Shown one piece after another: positions 1 to 8,352 of a DNA stretch of 39,873 nucleotides. Below the pieces are notes generated by a model that saw only the letters and a list, made by a program, of their open reading frames with translations, had not been told where the DNA came from and did no database searches. This DNA comes from Bacillota bacterium. GTDB lineage: Bacteria > Bacillota > Clostridia > Christensenellales > Aristaeellaceae. A program made the translations under genes and the position numbers. The stretch spans positions 1 through 39,873 of the forward strand of contig JAEYQQ010000100.1 of assembly GCA_023409955.1 (NCBI GenBank), in the 5' to 3' direction. How positions within the stretch are numbered: the first letter of the stretch is position 1; the number at the start of each line of letters is the position of its first letter.

Positions 1-246
1 GTGCAGGTGTATCTAAACCGTTTTTTCAAATTCAGTTATCCCAAACTAGAATCCGACAATCAAGGCCGTGTTCTTTTGCCTTCAAAACTGAGGCAGGAGA
101 TGCTTGGCGACGCCCGTGATGTGGAAATCAGCGGTGCGCAAGACCATATCCGTATTGTCACAAGTGAGAATGCTGCTGATGTGGAGCGCTATTACAAAGA
201 AAATGAAGATGACATTCTGGAATTCATCGGTAGTCTGGAGGTCTAG
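1..246 (+). CDS. mraZ: MraZ, C-terminal part (partial at window edge)
   Basis: MraZ is the DNA-binding transcriptional repressor that heads the dcw cluster; it forms a ring of AbrB-like swapped hairpin domains. The 81 residues visible match the second half of the family: the segment DNQGRVLLPSKLR carries the second D-x-x-x-R signature of MraZ (the family normally has two such repeats in about 140 residues). The first repeat is not present, so the gene very probably starts upstream of the window and the GTG at base 1 is an internal valine codon rather than the start. It is followed after 37 bp by ftsL, with no rsmH between. Identity is good from motif and context; the true start cannot be seen. 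Confidence 0.85.
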   Translation: MQVYLNRFFKFSYPKLESDNQGRVLLPSKLRQEMLGDARDVEISGAQDHIRIVTSENAADVERYYKENEDDILEFIGSLEV

Positions 247-283
247 CTGGTTCTAAACCGGCTCAAAGGGGGATAGGATACGT

Positions 284-871
284 ATGACAAGCGCTGTAGG
301 CATGAACCGTGCCGTAAAAGGTCGTTATACCCAGGTGGGTGTGTCAAGCGGCAACGCGTGCAGGATCACCGTGCGCCAAAACGTATTGCTTCCCTATGGC
401 GACCTGGATGAAAGCAACATGCCGGTATATCGCAGAATGCCTGTACGACGCACTGCGCGGGCCAATATGGCGGCACAGGTACAGCCACGCCATGAACGGC
501 CCGTACAGGGTGGAGTATCGTATGCTGTGGCCCTGTGCATTGTGGGCTTTTTCGTGTTTACGCTTGGGATTATCACTTTGATTAATACCAGCAGGATGAC
601 GGAAAAAGCAAAAAGCCTGCATGCATTGCGCACACAGGTGGAAGCAGTACAAAAGGCCAATAATGATTTGGCAGTGCAGTTGGATGCCGCATCCGATGGT
701 GCCAAGATATGCTATGCGGCGGCCCGAAATCTCGGCATGGTGTCGGCCGAAGGGGCAGAAGTTGTATATCTCACGGCACCGGTAACCAGAAAAGAAACCC
801 AGCAGGTCCAGGCTGTCGTCCCCCCGACAAGCTCTGGCATATATGCCATATTGTCCGGCTTTATGGATTAA
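284..871 (+). CDS. ftsL: FtsL-like septum protein
   Basis: A 195-residue bitopic membrane protein in the position of ftsL between mraZ and the division transpeptidase. It has a long basic N-terminal cytoplasmic part (about 78 residues), one membrane span at about residues 79-100, then a short extracytoplasmic coiled coil at about 103-137 and a low-complexity tail. FtsL of Gram-positives forms a complex with DivIB/FtsQ and DivIC and activates FtsW-FtsI at the septum. Sequence similarity in this family is low, so the call rests on topology, coiled coil and gene order. ATG at 284 follows a GGGGGATAGGA ribosome-site region; an internal ATG at 302 is possible. The cytoplasmic N terminus is longer than usual for FtsL. 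Confidence 0.75.
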   Translation: MTSAVGMNRAVKGRYTQVGVSSGNACRITVRQNVLLPYGDLDESNMPVYRRMPVRRTARANMAAQVQPRHERPVQGGVSYAVALCIVGFFVFTLGIITLINTSRMTEKAKSLHALRTQVEAVQKANNDLAVQLDAASDGAKICYAAARNLGMVSAEGAEVVYLTAPVTRKETQQVQAVVPPTSSGIYAILSGFMD

Positions 872-914
872 GGTGCACTAGCACCTTTTTCGGAGCCGTC
901 CGGGGGGAAGAAGG

Positions 915-3053
915 ATGCATCCTGAGCTTTTGATCCGTAAAAGATTGCTTCTGCTAACTTGCGTTTTCATACTTCTGTTTATGATGGTTGGTGTACGCAT
1001 TGGCAGCTTAACCATTTTTCAGGCGGAATCGCTGACAGCCAGAGGCGTGAGCCAGTGGACTAGGTCAGGTGCAGTATCAGCAAAGCGCGGCAGCATTGTA
1101 GATCGCCTTGGTCAGACCATAACGCTTAGTGCGACGGCCTATATTGTGTGCGCCAACCCTCAGCTAGTGAAAGACCCTGAGGCCATGCTGGACATTCTCG
1201 TTCCGCTCCTGAACATTAACAGGGAAAGTGCGCTGGCCAAGATTACTGACAAAAAAAAGGCCTCAGTCATTTTGAAGCGGCAGGTCAACCGGGAAACGGT
1301 GGATGAAATTCGTGGTTTGATGGCAAAACCGGAGTATGCTCAGGCAAAAACACTGCAAGGCATCAGCTTCGACGAAGACACCATGCGCTGGTATCCCAAA
1401 GGGGCCTTTTTGTCTCAGGTGCTGGGGCTTACAAACGTGGACAGTGTGGGCCAGTCAGGGTTGGAGCAGCAATACGAAACGCTTTTAAAGGGCAGGCCTG
1501 GCGCTTTCGTGCATGAGGTGGATGCCAGGGCTAGAACACTTCCAGACGGACAGACAGCATATATCGCGCCGGAGGCTGGCAACACCCTGAAGCTGACTGT
1601 TGACAACACCATTCAGGGGTTTGTTGAAAAGGCCATGCGCGAGTGCATTGCAGTGAACAATGCCAATGCGGTTCACTGCATCGTTATGGATGTCCAGACC
1701 GGGGCAATACTGGCTATGACCAGCAAGCCTGATTATGATCCAAACTCGCCGCCCCGTGATGCCATTGAAACACTGACTGAGCTGATGCGCATCAGCATCA
1801 TCAGCGACGCTTATGAGCCCGGTTCTACTTTCAAAATCGTTACTGCTTCAGCTGCTTTGGACAGTGGTGCAACAAATCCGGAAGACAGATTTTATTGTTC
1901 GGGCAAGATTAAGGTAGATGGCGATACCATTCGCTGCTGGGGCGCTCCTCATGGGGCGGAAAGCATGCGCGAGGCACTTCAAAACAGCTGTAATCCGGTG
2001 TTTGTGGAACTGGCTGTTCGCATGGGTAAGGATACCTTTTACAAATACCTGAATGCATTTGGTCTGGGGTCACCTACTGGCATTGATTTGCCTGGGGAGG
2101 CAACGGGCATACTGATTAACAGCCGGTATGTAAAGACGGTTGATATCGCCCGCATCGGCTTTGGTCAAAGCATTGCCGTCACCCCGCTGCAGCTGATAAC
2201 GGCTGCTTGTGCGGCGGTCAATGGAGGAAGGCTTTTGAAGCCTTATCTCGTGGCCGAAATCCTCTCACCGGAAGGCGAAGTGCTGCAGCGCAATGGCGCT
2301 CAGGTATTAGCAAATCCCATTACGCCAGAAACATCTGCTATTATGCGGGAGCTTTTGGAAGGGGTTGTGGAAAAGGGTGGCGGCAGAAACGCTGCCATCA
2401 GCGGTTATCGCATCGGTGGCAAAACTGGCACGGCACAGGTATACAAAGATGGGAAGATCGTCCGGGACGTTCACATTGGCTCTTTCCTTGGTATTGCCCC
2501 AGCGGATAATCCCAAATTCGCGATCCTTGTGATTGTGGATGAAGCGCATGTACCAGTGGACTACGGCGGTACAACAGCGGCTCCCTTTGCAAAGCAGATT
2601 ATGAACGATACGCTTCGGTATATGGGCATTGCCCCGGCAGATCCCAAAGCCACCCCAAGGCCGGAGGTTACGGTGCCTGATGTCAGCGGGCTGAGTCTGA
2701 AGGATGCAAAAAGGACCATGGGGGAATTAAAACTCCTGACTGTGGATGATGGACAGTCGGACACGGTTACCGGTCAACTGCCTGCTGCAGGAACCGTTGT
2801 AACTGAAGGAAGCCAGGTCATGCTGTATACGCAGCAAGGGAATGTGATTACCCCGATGGAACTTGTCAAGGTTCCAGATGTAGTGGGACTTTCTATGGTG
2901 GAAGCAGGGAAAATGCTTCGGATGAGGTCTTTGGAAATGGAGATCTCAGGCAGCGGCCTTGCGGTATCCCAATCACCTGCTGCAGGTGAATATATCGCAC
3001 CCGGTGAAAAGGTAACGGTTCAGTTTCAAATGCCGGGCGCAAATGAAAACTAG
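915..3053 (+). CDS. Division D,D-transpeptidase (PBP2B/FtsI/SpoVD type) with two PASTA domains
   Basis: A 712-residue class B penicillin-binding protein that cross-links septal peptidoglycan together with FtsW. Visible in order: an N-terminal membrane anchor at about 9-27, a dimerisation/pedestal region, and the transpeptidase domain with all three active-site motifs, S304-T-F-K307, S358-C-N360 and K503-T-G505. Two PASTA repeats follow (about 583-640 and 648-706), each beginning with VPDV. B. subtilis SpoVD has one PASTA and PBP2B two, so the PASTA count favours the vegetative PBP2B/PBP2X arrangement, but the subtype cannot be decided by eye. The gene follows ftsL and precedes murE, as in most Gram-positive dcw clusters. 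The start ATG at 915 has a GGGGGGAAGAAGG-like purine stretch just upstream. Confidence 0.93.
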   Translation: MHPELLIRKRLLLLTCVFILLFMMVGVRIGSLTIFQAESLTARGVSQWTRSGAVSAKRGSIVDRLGQTITLSATAYIVCANPQLVKDPEAMLDILVPLLNINRESALAKITDKKKASVILKRQVNRETVDEIRGLMAKPEYAQAKTLQGISFDEDTMRWYPKGAFLSQVLGLTNVDSVGQSGLEQQYETLLKGRPGAFVHEVDARARTLPDGQTAYIAPEAGNTLKLTVDNTIQGFVEKAMRECIAVNNANAVHCIVMDVQTGAILAMTSKPDYDPNSPPRDAIETLTELMRISIISDAYEPGSTFKIVTASAALDSGATNPEDRFYCSGKIKVDGDTIRCWGAPHGAESMREALQNSCNPVFVELAVRMGKDTFYKYLNAFGLGSPTGIDLPGEATGILINSRYVKTVDIARIGFGQSIAVTPLQLITAACAAVNGGRLLKPYLVAEILSPEGEVLQRNGAQVLANPITPETSAIMRELLEGVVEKGGGRNAAISGYRIGGKTGTAQVYKDGKIVRDVHIGSFLGIAPADNPKFAILVIVDEAHVPVDYGGTTAAPFAKQIMNDTLRYMGIAPADPKATPRPEVTVPDVSGLSLKDAKRTMGELKLLTVDDGQSDTVTGQLPAAGTVVTEGSQVMLYTQQGNVITPMELVKVPDVVGLSMVEAGKMLRMRSLEMEISGSGLAVSQSPAAGEYIAPGEKVTVQFQMPGANEN

Positions 3054-3077
3054 TATGCATAAGCGGAGGGACTCAAA

Positions 3078-4538
3078 ATGATCTTACAATCACTGCTTAC
3101 CGAATTGCCCTATTTGCTGGAGACAAGGGGCGAAATGACGGTGGATATCGGTCAAGTCACCGCCAACAGCCGGGAACAGGTGGAAAAGGGTCTGTTCTTC
3201 TGCATATCCGGGATGCATTTTGATTCTCATCAGTTTGCAGCCCAGGCCGTTGAAAACGGCTGTGTTGCCCTTGTGGTAGAGCGCTTCTTGCCTGAAATCA
3301 AGGTTCCGCAGGTACTGGTGTCGGACGGCAGAGCTGCTATGGCTCGCTTGGCGGCTGCTTTTTACGGATACCCTGCCAGGGAGATGAAGCTGGTGGGCGT
3401 CACTGGCACCAAAGGCAAAACGACTACAAATTATCTTTTTAAAGCCATCATGGAGCAGGCGGGTTATAAGTGCGGCCTGATTGGCACCACGGGCAATATG
3501 ATTGGCGATCAGAAGCTGAAAAGTGATCTGACAACCCCTGATCCTATCGACTTGCAGGCGACCCTTCGGCAAATGGCGGATGCAGGGGTACAGATTGTGA
3601 GTATGGAAGTGTCAGCTCATGCCGTGGACATGCACAGGCTGGATGGTATGAGTTTTGAGGCTGCATGTTACACAAATCTATCCCAGGATCATTTGGACTA
3701 TTTCCATACCATGGAGAACTATTTTGAGGCCAAGAAAAAACTGTTTACCTCTGGTATGGTGCGCAACGCATCCTTCAATGCGGATGAGGAAACAACCCCG
3801 GCCATGCTCAAGGACATAAACATCCCTTACTTTACCTATGGCATATGTGCCAGTGCCGATCTGTATGCCCGTGATATCGAAGTCAGTGAGAACGGCGTTT
3901 GCTTTGATTTGAAGCTGCGGGATATGCATAATGTCAACATTAACTTGAAATTAACCGGCATGTTCAATGTCTACAATGCCATCGCCGCAGCATCCCTGGC
4001 AATGATTCTTGGGGCCTCTGGCGATGATATCAAGCTGGGGCTGGAAAGCGTAAAGTCTGTCCCGGGCCGCATTGAAATGCTGCCGACCAATACGCCGTAT
4101 AAGGTAATACTGGACTACTCTCACTCACCGGATGCATTGGAAAATATTCTGTCTGCTGTCAAGGAATTTGCCAGGAAACGTGTCATTGTGGTCTTTGGCT
4201 GCGGCGGCGATCGGGACCATGGCAAACGGCCTTTGATGGGGAGAATAGCCGGTAGGCTTGCTGACTATTCCGTGCTCACCAGCGATAATCCCAGGACCGA
4301 AGATCCATTTACGATTCTTACCGCTGTCGAAGAGGGCATCAAGCCTACTGGTGGTGAGTACACCGTGATTGAAAACCGGCGGGAAGCCATCCGCCATGCA
4401 CTTGATATCGGTCAGGATGGAGATATCATCATCCTGGCGGGCAAAGGCCATGAAACGTATCAGGAAATCATGGGCGTTAAGCGGCCCTTTGATGAAAAAG
4501 TGGTGGTGGCAGAGCTGCTGGCGGAAATGCAAAAGTAA
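3078..4538 (+). CDS. murE: UDP-MurNAc-L-Ala-D-Glu:meso-diaminopimelate ligase
   Basis: Cytoplasmic Mur ligase adding the third stem-peptide residue to UDP-MurNAc-dipeptide with ATP. The 486-residue protein has the N-terminal UDP-binding domain, the ATP-binding loop GTKGKTT at residues 110-116, and the C-terminal domain with D403-N-P-R406. DNPR is the known specificity signature for meso-diaminopimelate (lysine enzymes differ there), so the peptidoglycan is predicted to be meso-DAP type. Start ATG at 3078 follows GCGGAGGGACTC. The next gene, mraY, begins 35 bp later, so murF, usually found here, is absent from this position. Confidence 0.96.
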   Translation: MILQSLLTELPYLLETRGEMTVDIGQVTANSREQVEKGLFFCISGMHFDSHQFAAQAVENGCVALVVERFLPEIKVPQVLVSDGRAAMARLAAAFYGYPAREMKLVGVTGTKGKTTTNYLFKAIMEQAGYKCGLIGTTGNMIGDQKLKSDLTTPDPIDLQATLRQMADAGVQIVSMEVSAHAVDMHRLDGMSFEAACYTNLSQDHLDYFHTMENYFEAKKKLFTSGMVRNASFNADEETTPAMLKDINIPYFTYGICASADLYARDIEVSENGVCFDLKLRDMHNVNINLKLTGMFNVYNAIAAASLAMILGASGDDIKLGLESVKSVPGRIEMLPTNTPYKVILDYSHSPDALENILSAVKEFARKRVIVVFGCGGDRDHGKRPLMGRIAGRLADYSVLTSDNPRTEDPFTILTAVEEGIKPTGGEYTVIENRREAIRHALDIGQDGDIIILAGKGHETYQEIMGVKRPFDEKVVVAELLAEMQK

Positions 4539-4573
4539 GAGCCTGGTGGCGGTGAAGTACAAGGAGGAAGTTC

Positions 4574-5599
4574 ATGCAAAGGATGTTTCTGGCGCTGCTT
4601 TTGGCTTTTGCGCTGCTGTTGATAACAATGCCCAAGGTGCTGCCGCTTTTGCGCAAGCTCAAGTTCGGGCAAACGATTTATGAGCTGGGTCCCCAATCAC
4701 ATAAAGTAAAGCAGGGTACGCCTACCATGGGCGGTCTCATGATTGCGTTTGCCACAGTTGTGGCAGCGCTTTTGTTGCATCAGGGAACTTGGGATGGCAT
4801 GCAGGACTTTATGCTTATAACATGCATAATGGCATTGGGCAGCATGGCCATCGGTTTTGCGGATGATTATATCAAGGTTGTAAAAAAGCGCAGCTTGGGT
4901 CTGACAGGGTGGCAGAAAATAGCCGGTCAGGTTATTCTGGCTATAGGGTTTTCTTTATACTGTTATTATCACCCTCAGGTTGGCAGTAAAATCTGGGTGC
5001 CCTTTTTCAATGTGGAATGGGATTTGGGAATGTTTTATGTTCCCCTTATGACCTTGGTGGTCATTTTTATGATCAACAGCGCCAACTTGCAGGATGGAAT
5101 GGACGGCCTTTTGTCAACAGTAACAGTTATCGGCAGCGCTGCATGGGGCCTCGTAGCCGTTTTTATGCTGCCTGCTTTGGTGGTGCTGGGCAGTCAAGTA
5201 CAAAGTGATAACCTGTATAACATAGGTATTTTTGCCTTGGCGCTCACAGGGGCCTGTATGGGCTTTTTGCGGTTTAACCGTTATCCCGCCATGGTTTTTA
5301 TGGGGGATACCGGATCCATGTTCATTGGCGGGGCTACTGTTGCCATGGCCATGCTGATGCGCCAGCCGTTGATGCTTGTGCTGATTGCGTTTACCATGGT
5401 CATGTCCTCGGTATCTGTGATTATGCAGCGGGTCTATTTTAAACTCACCCACGGCAAGCGTATCTTTAAAATGTCGCCCATACATCACCACTTTGAACTC
5501 AGCGGATATTCAGAAACCCAAGTGGTGGCATTGTATGCCATCATAACTGGTATTTTATCCCTGGCTGCACTCCTATCCATGAATGTTACTGGCATATAA
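4574..5599 (+). CDS. mraY: Phospho-N-acetylmuramoyl-pentapeptide transferase
   Basis: Polytopic membrane enzyme that transfers phospho-MurNAc-pentapeptide from UDP to undecaprenyl phosphate, giving lipid I. The 341-residue sequence is dominated by membrane segments and has the family motifs: the DDYIK acidic pair, the NLQDGMDGL loop (usually NLTDGLDGL), FMGDTGS and the cytoplasmic histidine loop PIHHHFE. The start has an ideal AAGGAGG ribosome site seven bases upstream. It lies between murE and murD, so UDP-MurNAc-pentapeptide must be completed by a murF located elsewhere. Confidence 0.96.
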   Translation: MQRMFLALLLAFALLLITMPKVLPLLRKLKFGQTIYELGPQSHKVKQGTPTMGGLMIAFATVVAALLLHQGTWDGMQDFMLITCIMALGSMAIGFADDYIKVVKKRSLGLTGWQKIAGQVILAIGFSLYCYYHPQVGSKIWVPFFNVEWDLGMFYVPLMTLVVIFMINSANLQDGMDGLLSTVTVIGSAAWGLVAVFMLPALVVLGSQVQSDNLYNIGIFALALTGACMGFLRFNRYPAMVFMGDTGSMFIGGATVAMAMLMRQPLMLVLIAFTMVMSSVSVIMQRVYFKLTHGKRIFKMSPIHHHFELSGYSETQVVALYAIITGILSLAALLSMNVTGI

Positions 5600-5644
5600 T
5601 CAAATAAGCAACGGCACATGATCCGGCTTTAAGGGGGTATTTGT

Positions 5645-7006
5645 TTGAACTGGGAGCATAAAAATGTAATGGTGGTAGGCATGGCCCGAAGTGGGGTGGC
5701 TGCGGCACAGCTGTTGGTCAAACATGGTGCGACGCCCTTTCTGGTTGACCAAAAAAAGCGGGAAGACATACGTGTTTCCTTGGATGAGCTGGATGGGCTG
5801 CCTGTGAAGTGGCATTTGGGAGAAGAACCAGATACGCTGCTTGACAAGGTGGATGCTGTTGTTATCAGCCCCGGTGTGCCGATTCAAACCCCCTTTATTG
5901 AAAAGGCCCGGAAAATGGGGCTGCCTGTTATAGCAGAATTGGAGCTGGGATATCAGCTGGCCGAAGGTGCAGTGGTTGCGGTTTCAGGCACCAATGGCAA
6001 GACAACAACAGTTTCGCTGCTTGGTGAGATTTTTAAAAATGCCGGCAAGCTGACGTATGTGGCCGGAAACATTGGCTATCCCATGTGTGCAGCGGCAATG
6101 GCATGCCGCAAGGAAGATGTGATCGTGGCAGAGGTGTCCAGCTTTCAATTGGAGAGCATTGATACCTTTCATCCAAAAGTCGCAGCTCTGCTGAATATTA
6201 CAGAGGATCATCTAAACCGCCATGGAACCATGCAGGAGTATATCCGCATGAAGGCCCGGCTGTTTGAAAACCAAACCAACCAGGATGTTGCGGTATTGAA
6301 TTTTGATGATCCTGTCTTGCAGGAGATGGCTGGACAGCTGAAAAGCAGGGTGGCCTGGTTCTCCAGAACTCAGGCGGTACCCCTTGGCGCATATGTGGAA
6401 AACGGCAAGATTGTTTGTGCTTGGGGTGGGGAAACGCGGGCTGTCTGTGATACCGACGCACTGTACATACCCGGGCCGCATAATTTGGAAAACGCATTGG
6501 CCGCCACAGCCATGGCCGTAGCTATGGGTATTCCGGCGCCAGTGATCCGCCATTCCCTGCGCACATTTCAGGGGGTAGAGCACCGCATTGAGCGTACCCG
6601 GGAGCTTGAGGGAGTCGTTTACTATAACGACAGCAAAGGCACCAATGTAGATTCTACCATCAAAGCTGTGCAGACCATGAAGGCACCTACGGTGATCATA
6701 CTGGGCGGTTACGATAAGCATACGGATTTTGCACCTCTGGCCAAAGAAATCGTGAATTCGCCCTTTATAGTCCAGGCGGTTTTGATCGGCCAGACGGCAG
6801 GACAGCTGGAGAAGGCTTTGAGAAATGCAGGGTTTGAAAATATCAGTCATGCTGCCACTTTGAAAGAGGCCATTGATAAATCCCGCTCCCTGGCTTCAGT
6901 TGGCGGTAATGTGCTTTTTTCTCCAGCCTGCGCCAGTTTCGATATGTTTACTGACTATGAACAACGGGGCAGAATCTTCAAAGAAATAGTCAACGGTCTG
7001 GTGTAA
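5645..7006 (+). CDS. murD: UDP-N-acetylmuramoyl-L-alanine:D-glutamate ligase
   Basis: Cytoplasmic Mur ligase that adds D-glutamate to UDP-MurNAc-L-Ala. The 453-residue protein has an N-terminal Rossmann-like UDP-binding domain (VVGMARSG), the ATP loop G115-TNGK-TT, the central motif LNITEDHLNRHG, and the C-terminal domain with YNDSKGTN and LGGYDK. The reading frame opens with TTG at 5645, placed behind the purine-rich AAGGGGGT; no better ATG is in frame close by. The gene follows mraY after 45 bp and precedes ftsW, the usual order. Confidence 0.95.
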   Translation: MNWEHKNVMVVGMARSGVAAAQLLVKHGATPFLVDQKKREDIRVSLDELDGLPVKWHLGEEPDTLLDKVDAVVISPGVPIQTPFIEKARKMGLPVIAELELGYQLAEGAVVAVSGTNGKTTTVSLLGEIFKNAGKLTYVAGNIGYPMCAAAMACRKEDVIVAEVSSFQLESIDTFHPKVAALLNITEDHLNRHGTMQEYIRMKARLFENQTNQDVAVLNFDDPVLQEMAGQLKSRVAWFSRTQAVPLGAYVENGKIVCAWGGETRAVCDTDALYIPGPHNLENALAATAMAVAMGIPAPVIRHSLRTFQGVEHRIERTRELEGVVYYNDSKGTNVDSTIKAVQTMKAPTVIILGGYDKHTDFAPLAKEIVNSPFIVQAVLIGQTAGQLEKALRNAGFENISHAATLKEAIDKSRSLASVGGNVLFSPACASFDMFTDYEQRGRIFKEIVNGLV

Positions 7007-7106
7007 TCTCACCTGGGTTATCATGGTGGATGATTTACATGACTTGCTCCCTTCCTCCCCCGAGGGTGCCTTATGGGCGGATGAAGCGCCGGAAAGGTAA
7101 GGTAGC

Positions 7107-8264
7107 ATGACAGACAGCCGTGCCGCTGTAAGGGCGAATAACAGTATTCTGACAGCAAAGAAAAAGCGCAGCGTGGACGGCGCCATGGTAACGGTGCTGA
7201 TGCTGCTGTTGATGGCCGGACTCCTGGTGCTTTTCAGTGCGACGTATTATACAGCCCAGGACCGGGGCGATCCCCTGGGTGTAGTCAAGGAACAGCTGCT
7301 GGGTATTGCTGTCGGGCTAGTTGCTTTGGTAGTCACATCCAGAATCGATTTTCCTTTCTGGAAAAAACCTTGGGTTGTGCTGACGGGTCTTGGAGCCAGT
7401 ACGGTTTTGCTGGTGCTGGTGCTGATACCGGGCATAGGCCAATATCTTAATGGATCCAGGCGATGGCTGAATCTAGCGGGAGTTAGTTTTCAACCCTCGG
7501 AGCTATGTAAGTTTGCAGTTGTTCTTTTTCTGGCAACAGCGCTTTCCAACAGCGGGGACAGCGTGCGGTACCTGTTTAAGGGTATCGTGCCGCTGATGGT
7601 AATACCCGGCTTCTTTTTTCTGTTGATCCTGGAACAGCCCAATCTGTCTACCGCGATGTCCATCCTGATTGTCAGCGGCATCATGGTGCTGATTGCCGGT
7701 GCTAAATGGAAGCACTTGGGGCTGTTTGGCATTCTCGGGGTAGCTGCAGGCTTGTTTTATGCCTGGAGTGAGCCTTATCGGCGGGAAAGGCTGCTTTCCT
7801 TCCGGGATCCTTTTGCCAAAATGAGCGATGAAGGATATCAATTGGCTCAATCCTTGATTGCCTTTGGTTCCGGCGGCCTCTTTGGTATGGGTTTAGGTCA
7901 AGGCCGTCAGAAATATGCCTACCTTCCTTATCCTGAAAGCGATTTCATCTTTGCCATTGTGGGGGAAGACTTCGGGCTGTTTGGATGTCTGGTGGTCATA
8001 GTGCTATTTCTGGCATTTGCTTTTGTCGGAATGCGCATAGCTGTCACCTGCAAGGATAAATTCGGCTGCCTGCTTGCTGCCGGTATTACCGCCATGATCA
8101 CCATACAGGCTTTTTTGAATATGGGGGTAGTAGTTGGCATCCTGCCAACAACGGGGCTGCCGTTGCCGTTTTTCTCTAAAGGCGGTACATCTGTCTCCAT
8201 TATGATGGCTGCAGTAGGGATCCTGCTGAACATCAGCCGCAACTGTGAGCGGAACCTGCATTAG
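7107..8264 (+). CDS. ftsW: Septal peptidoglycan polymerase FtsW (SEDS family)
   Basis: SEDS-family membrane glycosyltransferase that polymerises lipid II at the septum with its partner PBP. The 385 residues form about ten membrane segments, and family motifs are visible: NGSRRWL after the third or fourth span, the QPSELCKF segment, and the C-terminal LPTTGLPLPFFSKGGTS motif of FtsW/RodA/SpoVE. Its place in the dcw cluster after murD favours FtsW over RodA. The start ATG follows GGAAAGGTAAGG. In most clusters murG comes next; here murA follows instead. Confidence 0.92.
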   Translation: MTDSRAAVRANNSILTAKKKRSVDGAMVTVLMLLLMAGLLVLFSATYYTAQDRGDPLGVVKEQLLGIAVGLVALVVTSRIDFPFWKKPWVVLTGLGASTVLLVLVLIPGIGQYLNGSRRWLNLAGVSFQPSELCKFAVVLFLATALSNSGDSVRYLFKGIVPLMVIPGFFFLLILEQPNLSTAMSILIVSGIMVLIAGAKWKHLGLFGILGVAAGLFYAWSEPYRRERLLSFRDPFAKMSDEGYQLAQSLIAFGSGGLFGMGLGQGRQKYAYLPYPESDFIFAIVGEDFGLFGCLVVIVLFLAFAFVGMRIAVTCKDKFGCLLAAGITAMITIQAFLNMGVVVGILPTTGLPLPFFSKGGTSVSIMMAAVGILLNISRNCERNLH

Positions 8265-8352
8265 CCAATGAAACGTCTTTTTGCACCCGCCTCACCAAAA
8301 TTTCCCGTATGCATAGTATGAAGCACGGGAAATAACAGTGGAGGTGAAACAC

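Noticed and set aside
6212..6850. 212-codon minus-strand frame opposite murD
   Set aside because: Shadow of a clearly conserved gene.
7023..7100. 25-codon frame in the murD-ftsW gap
   Set aside because: Weak ribosome site and no similarity to the start of MurG or other proteins.
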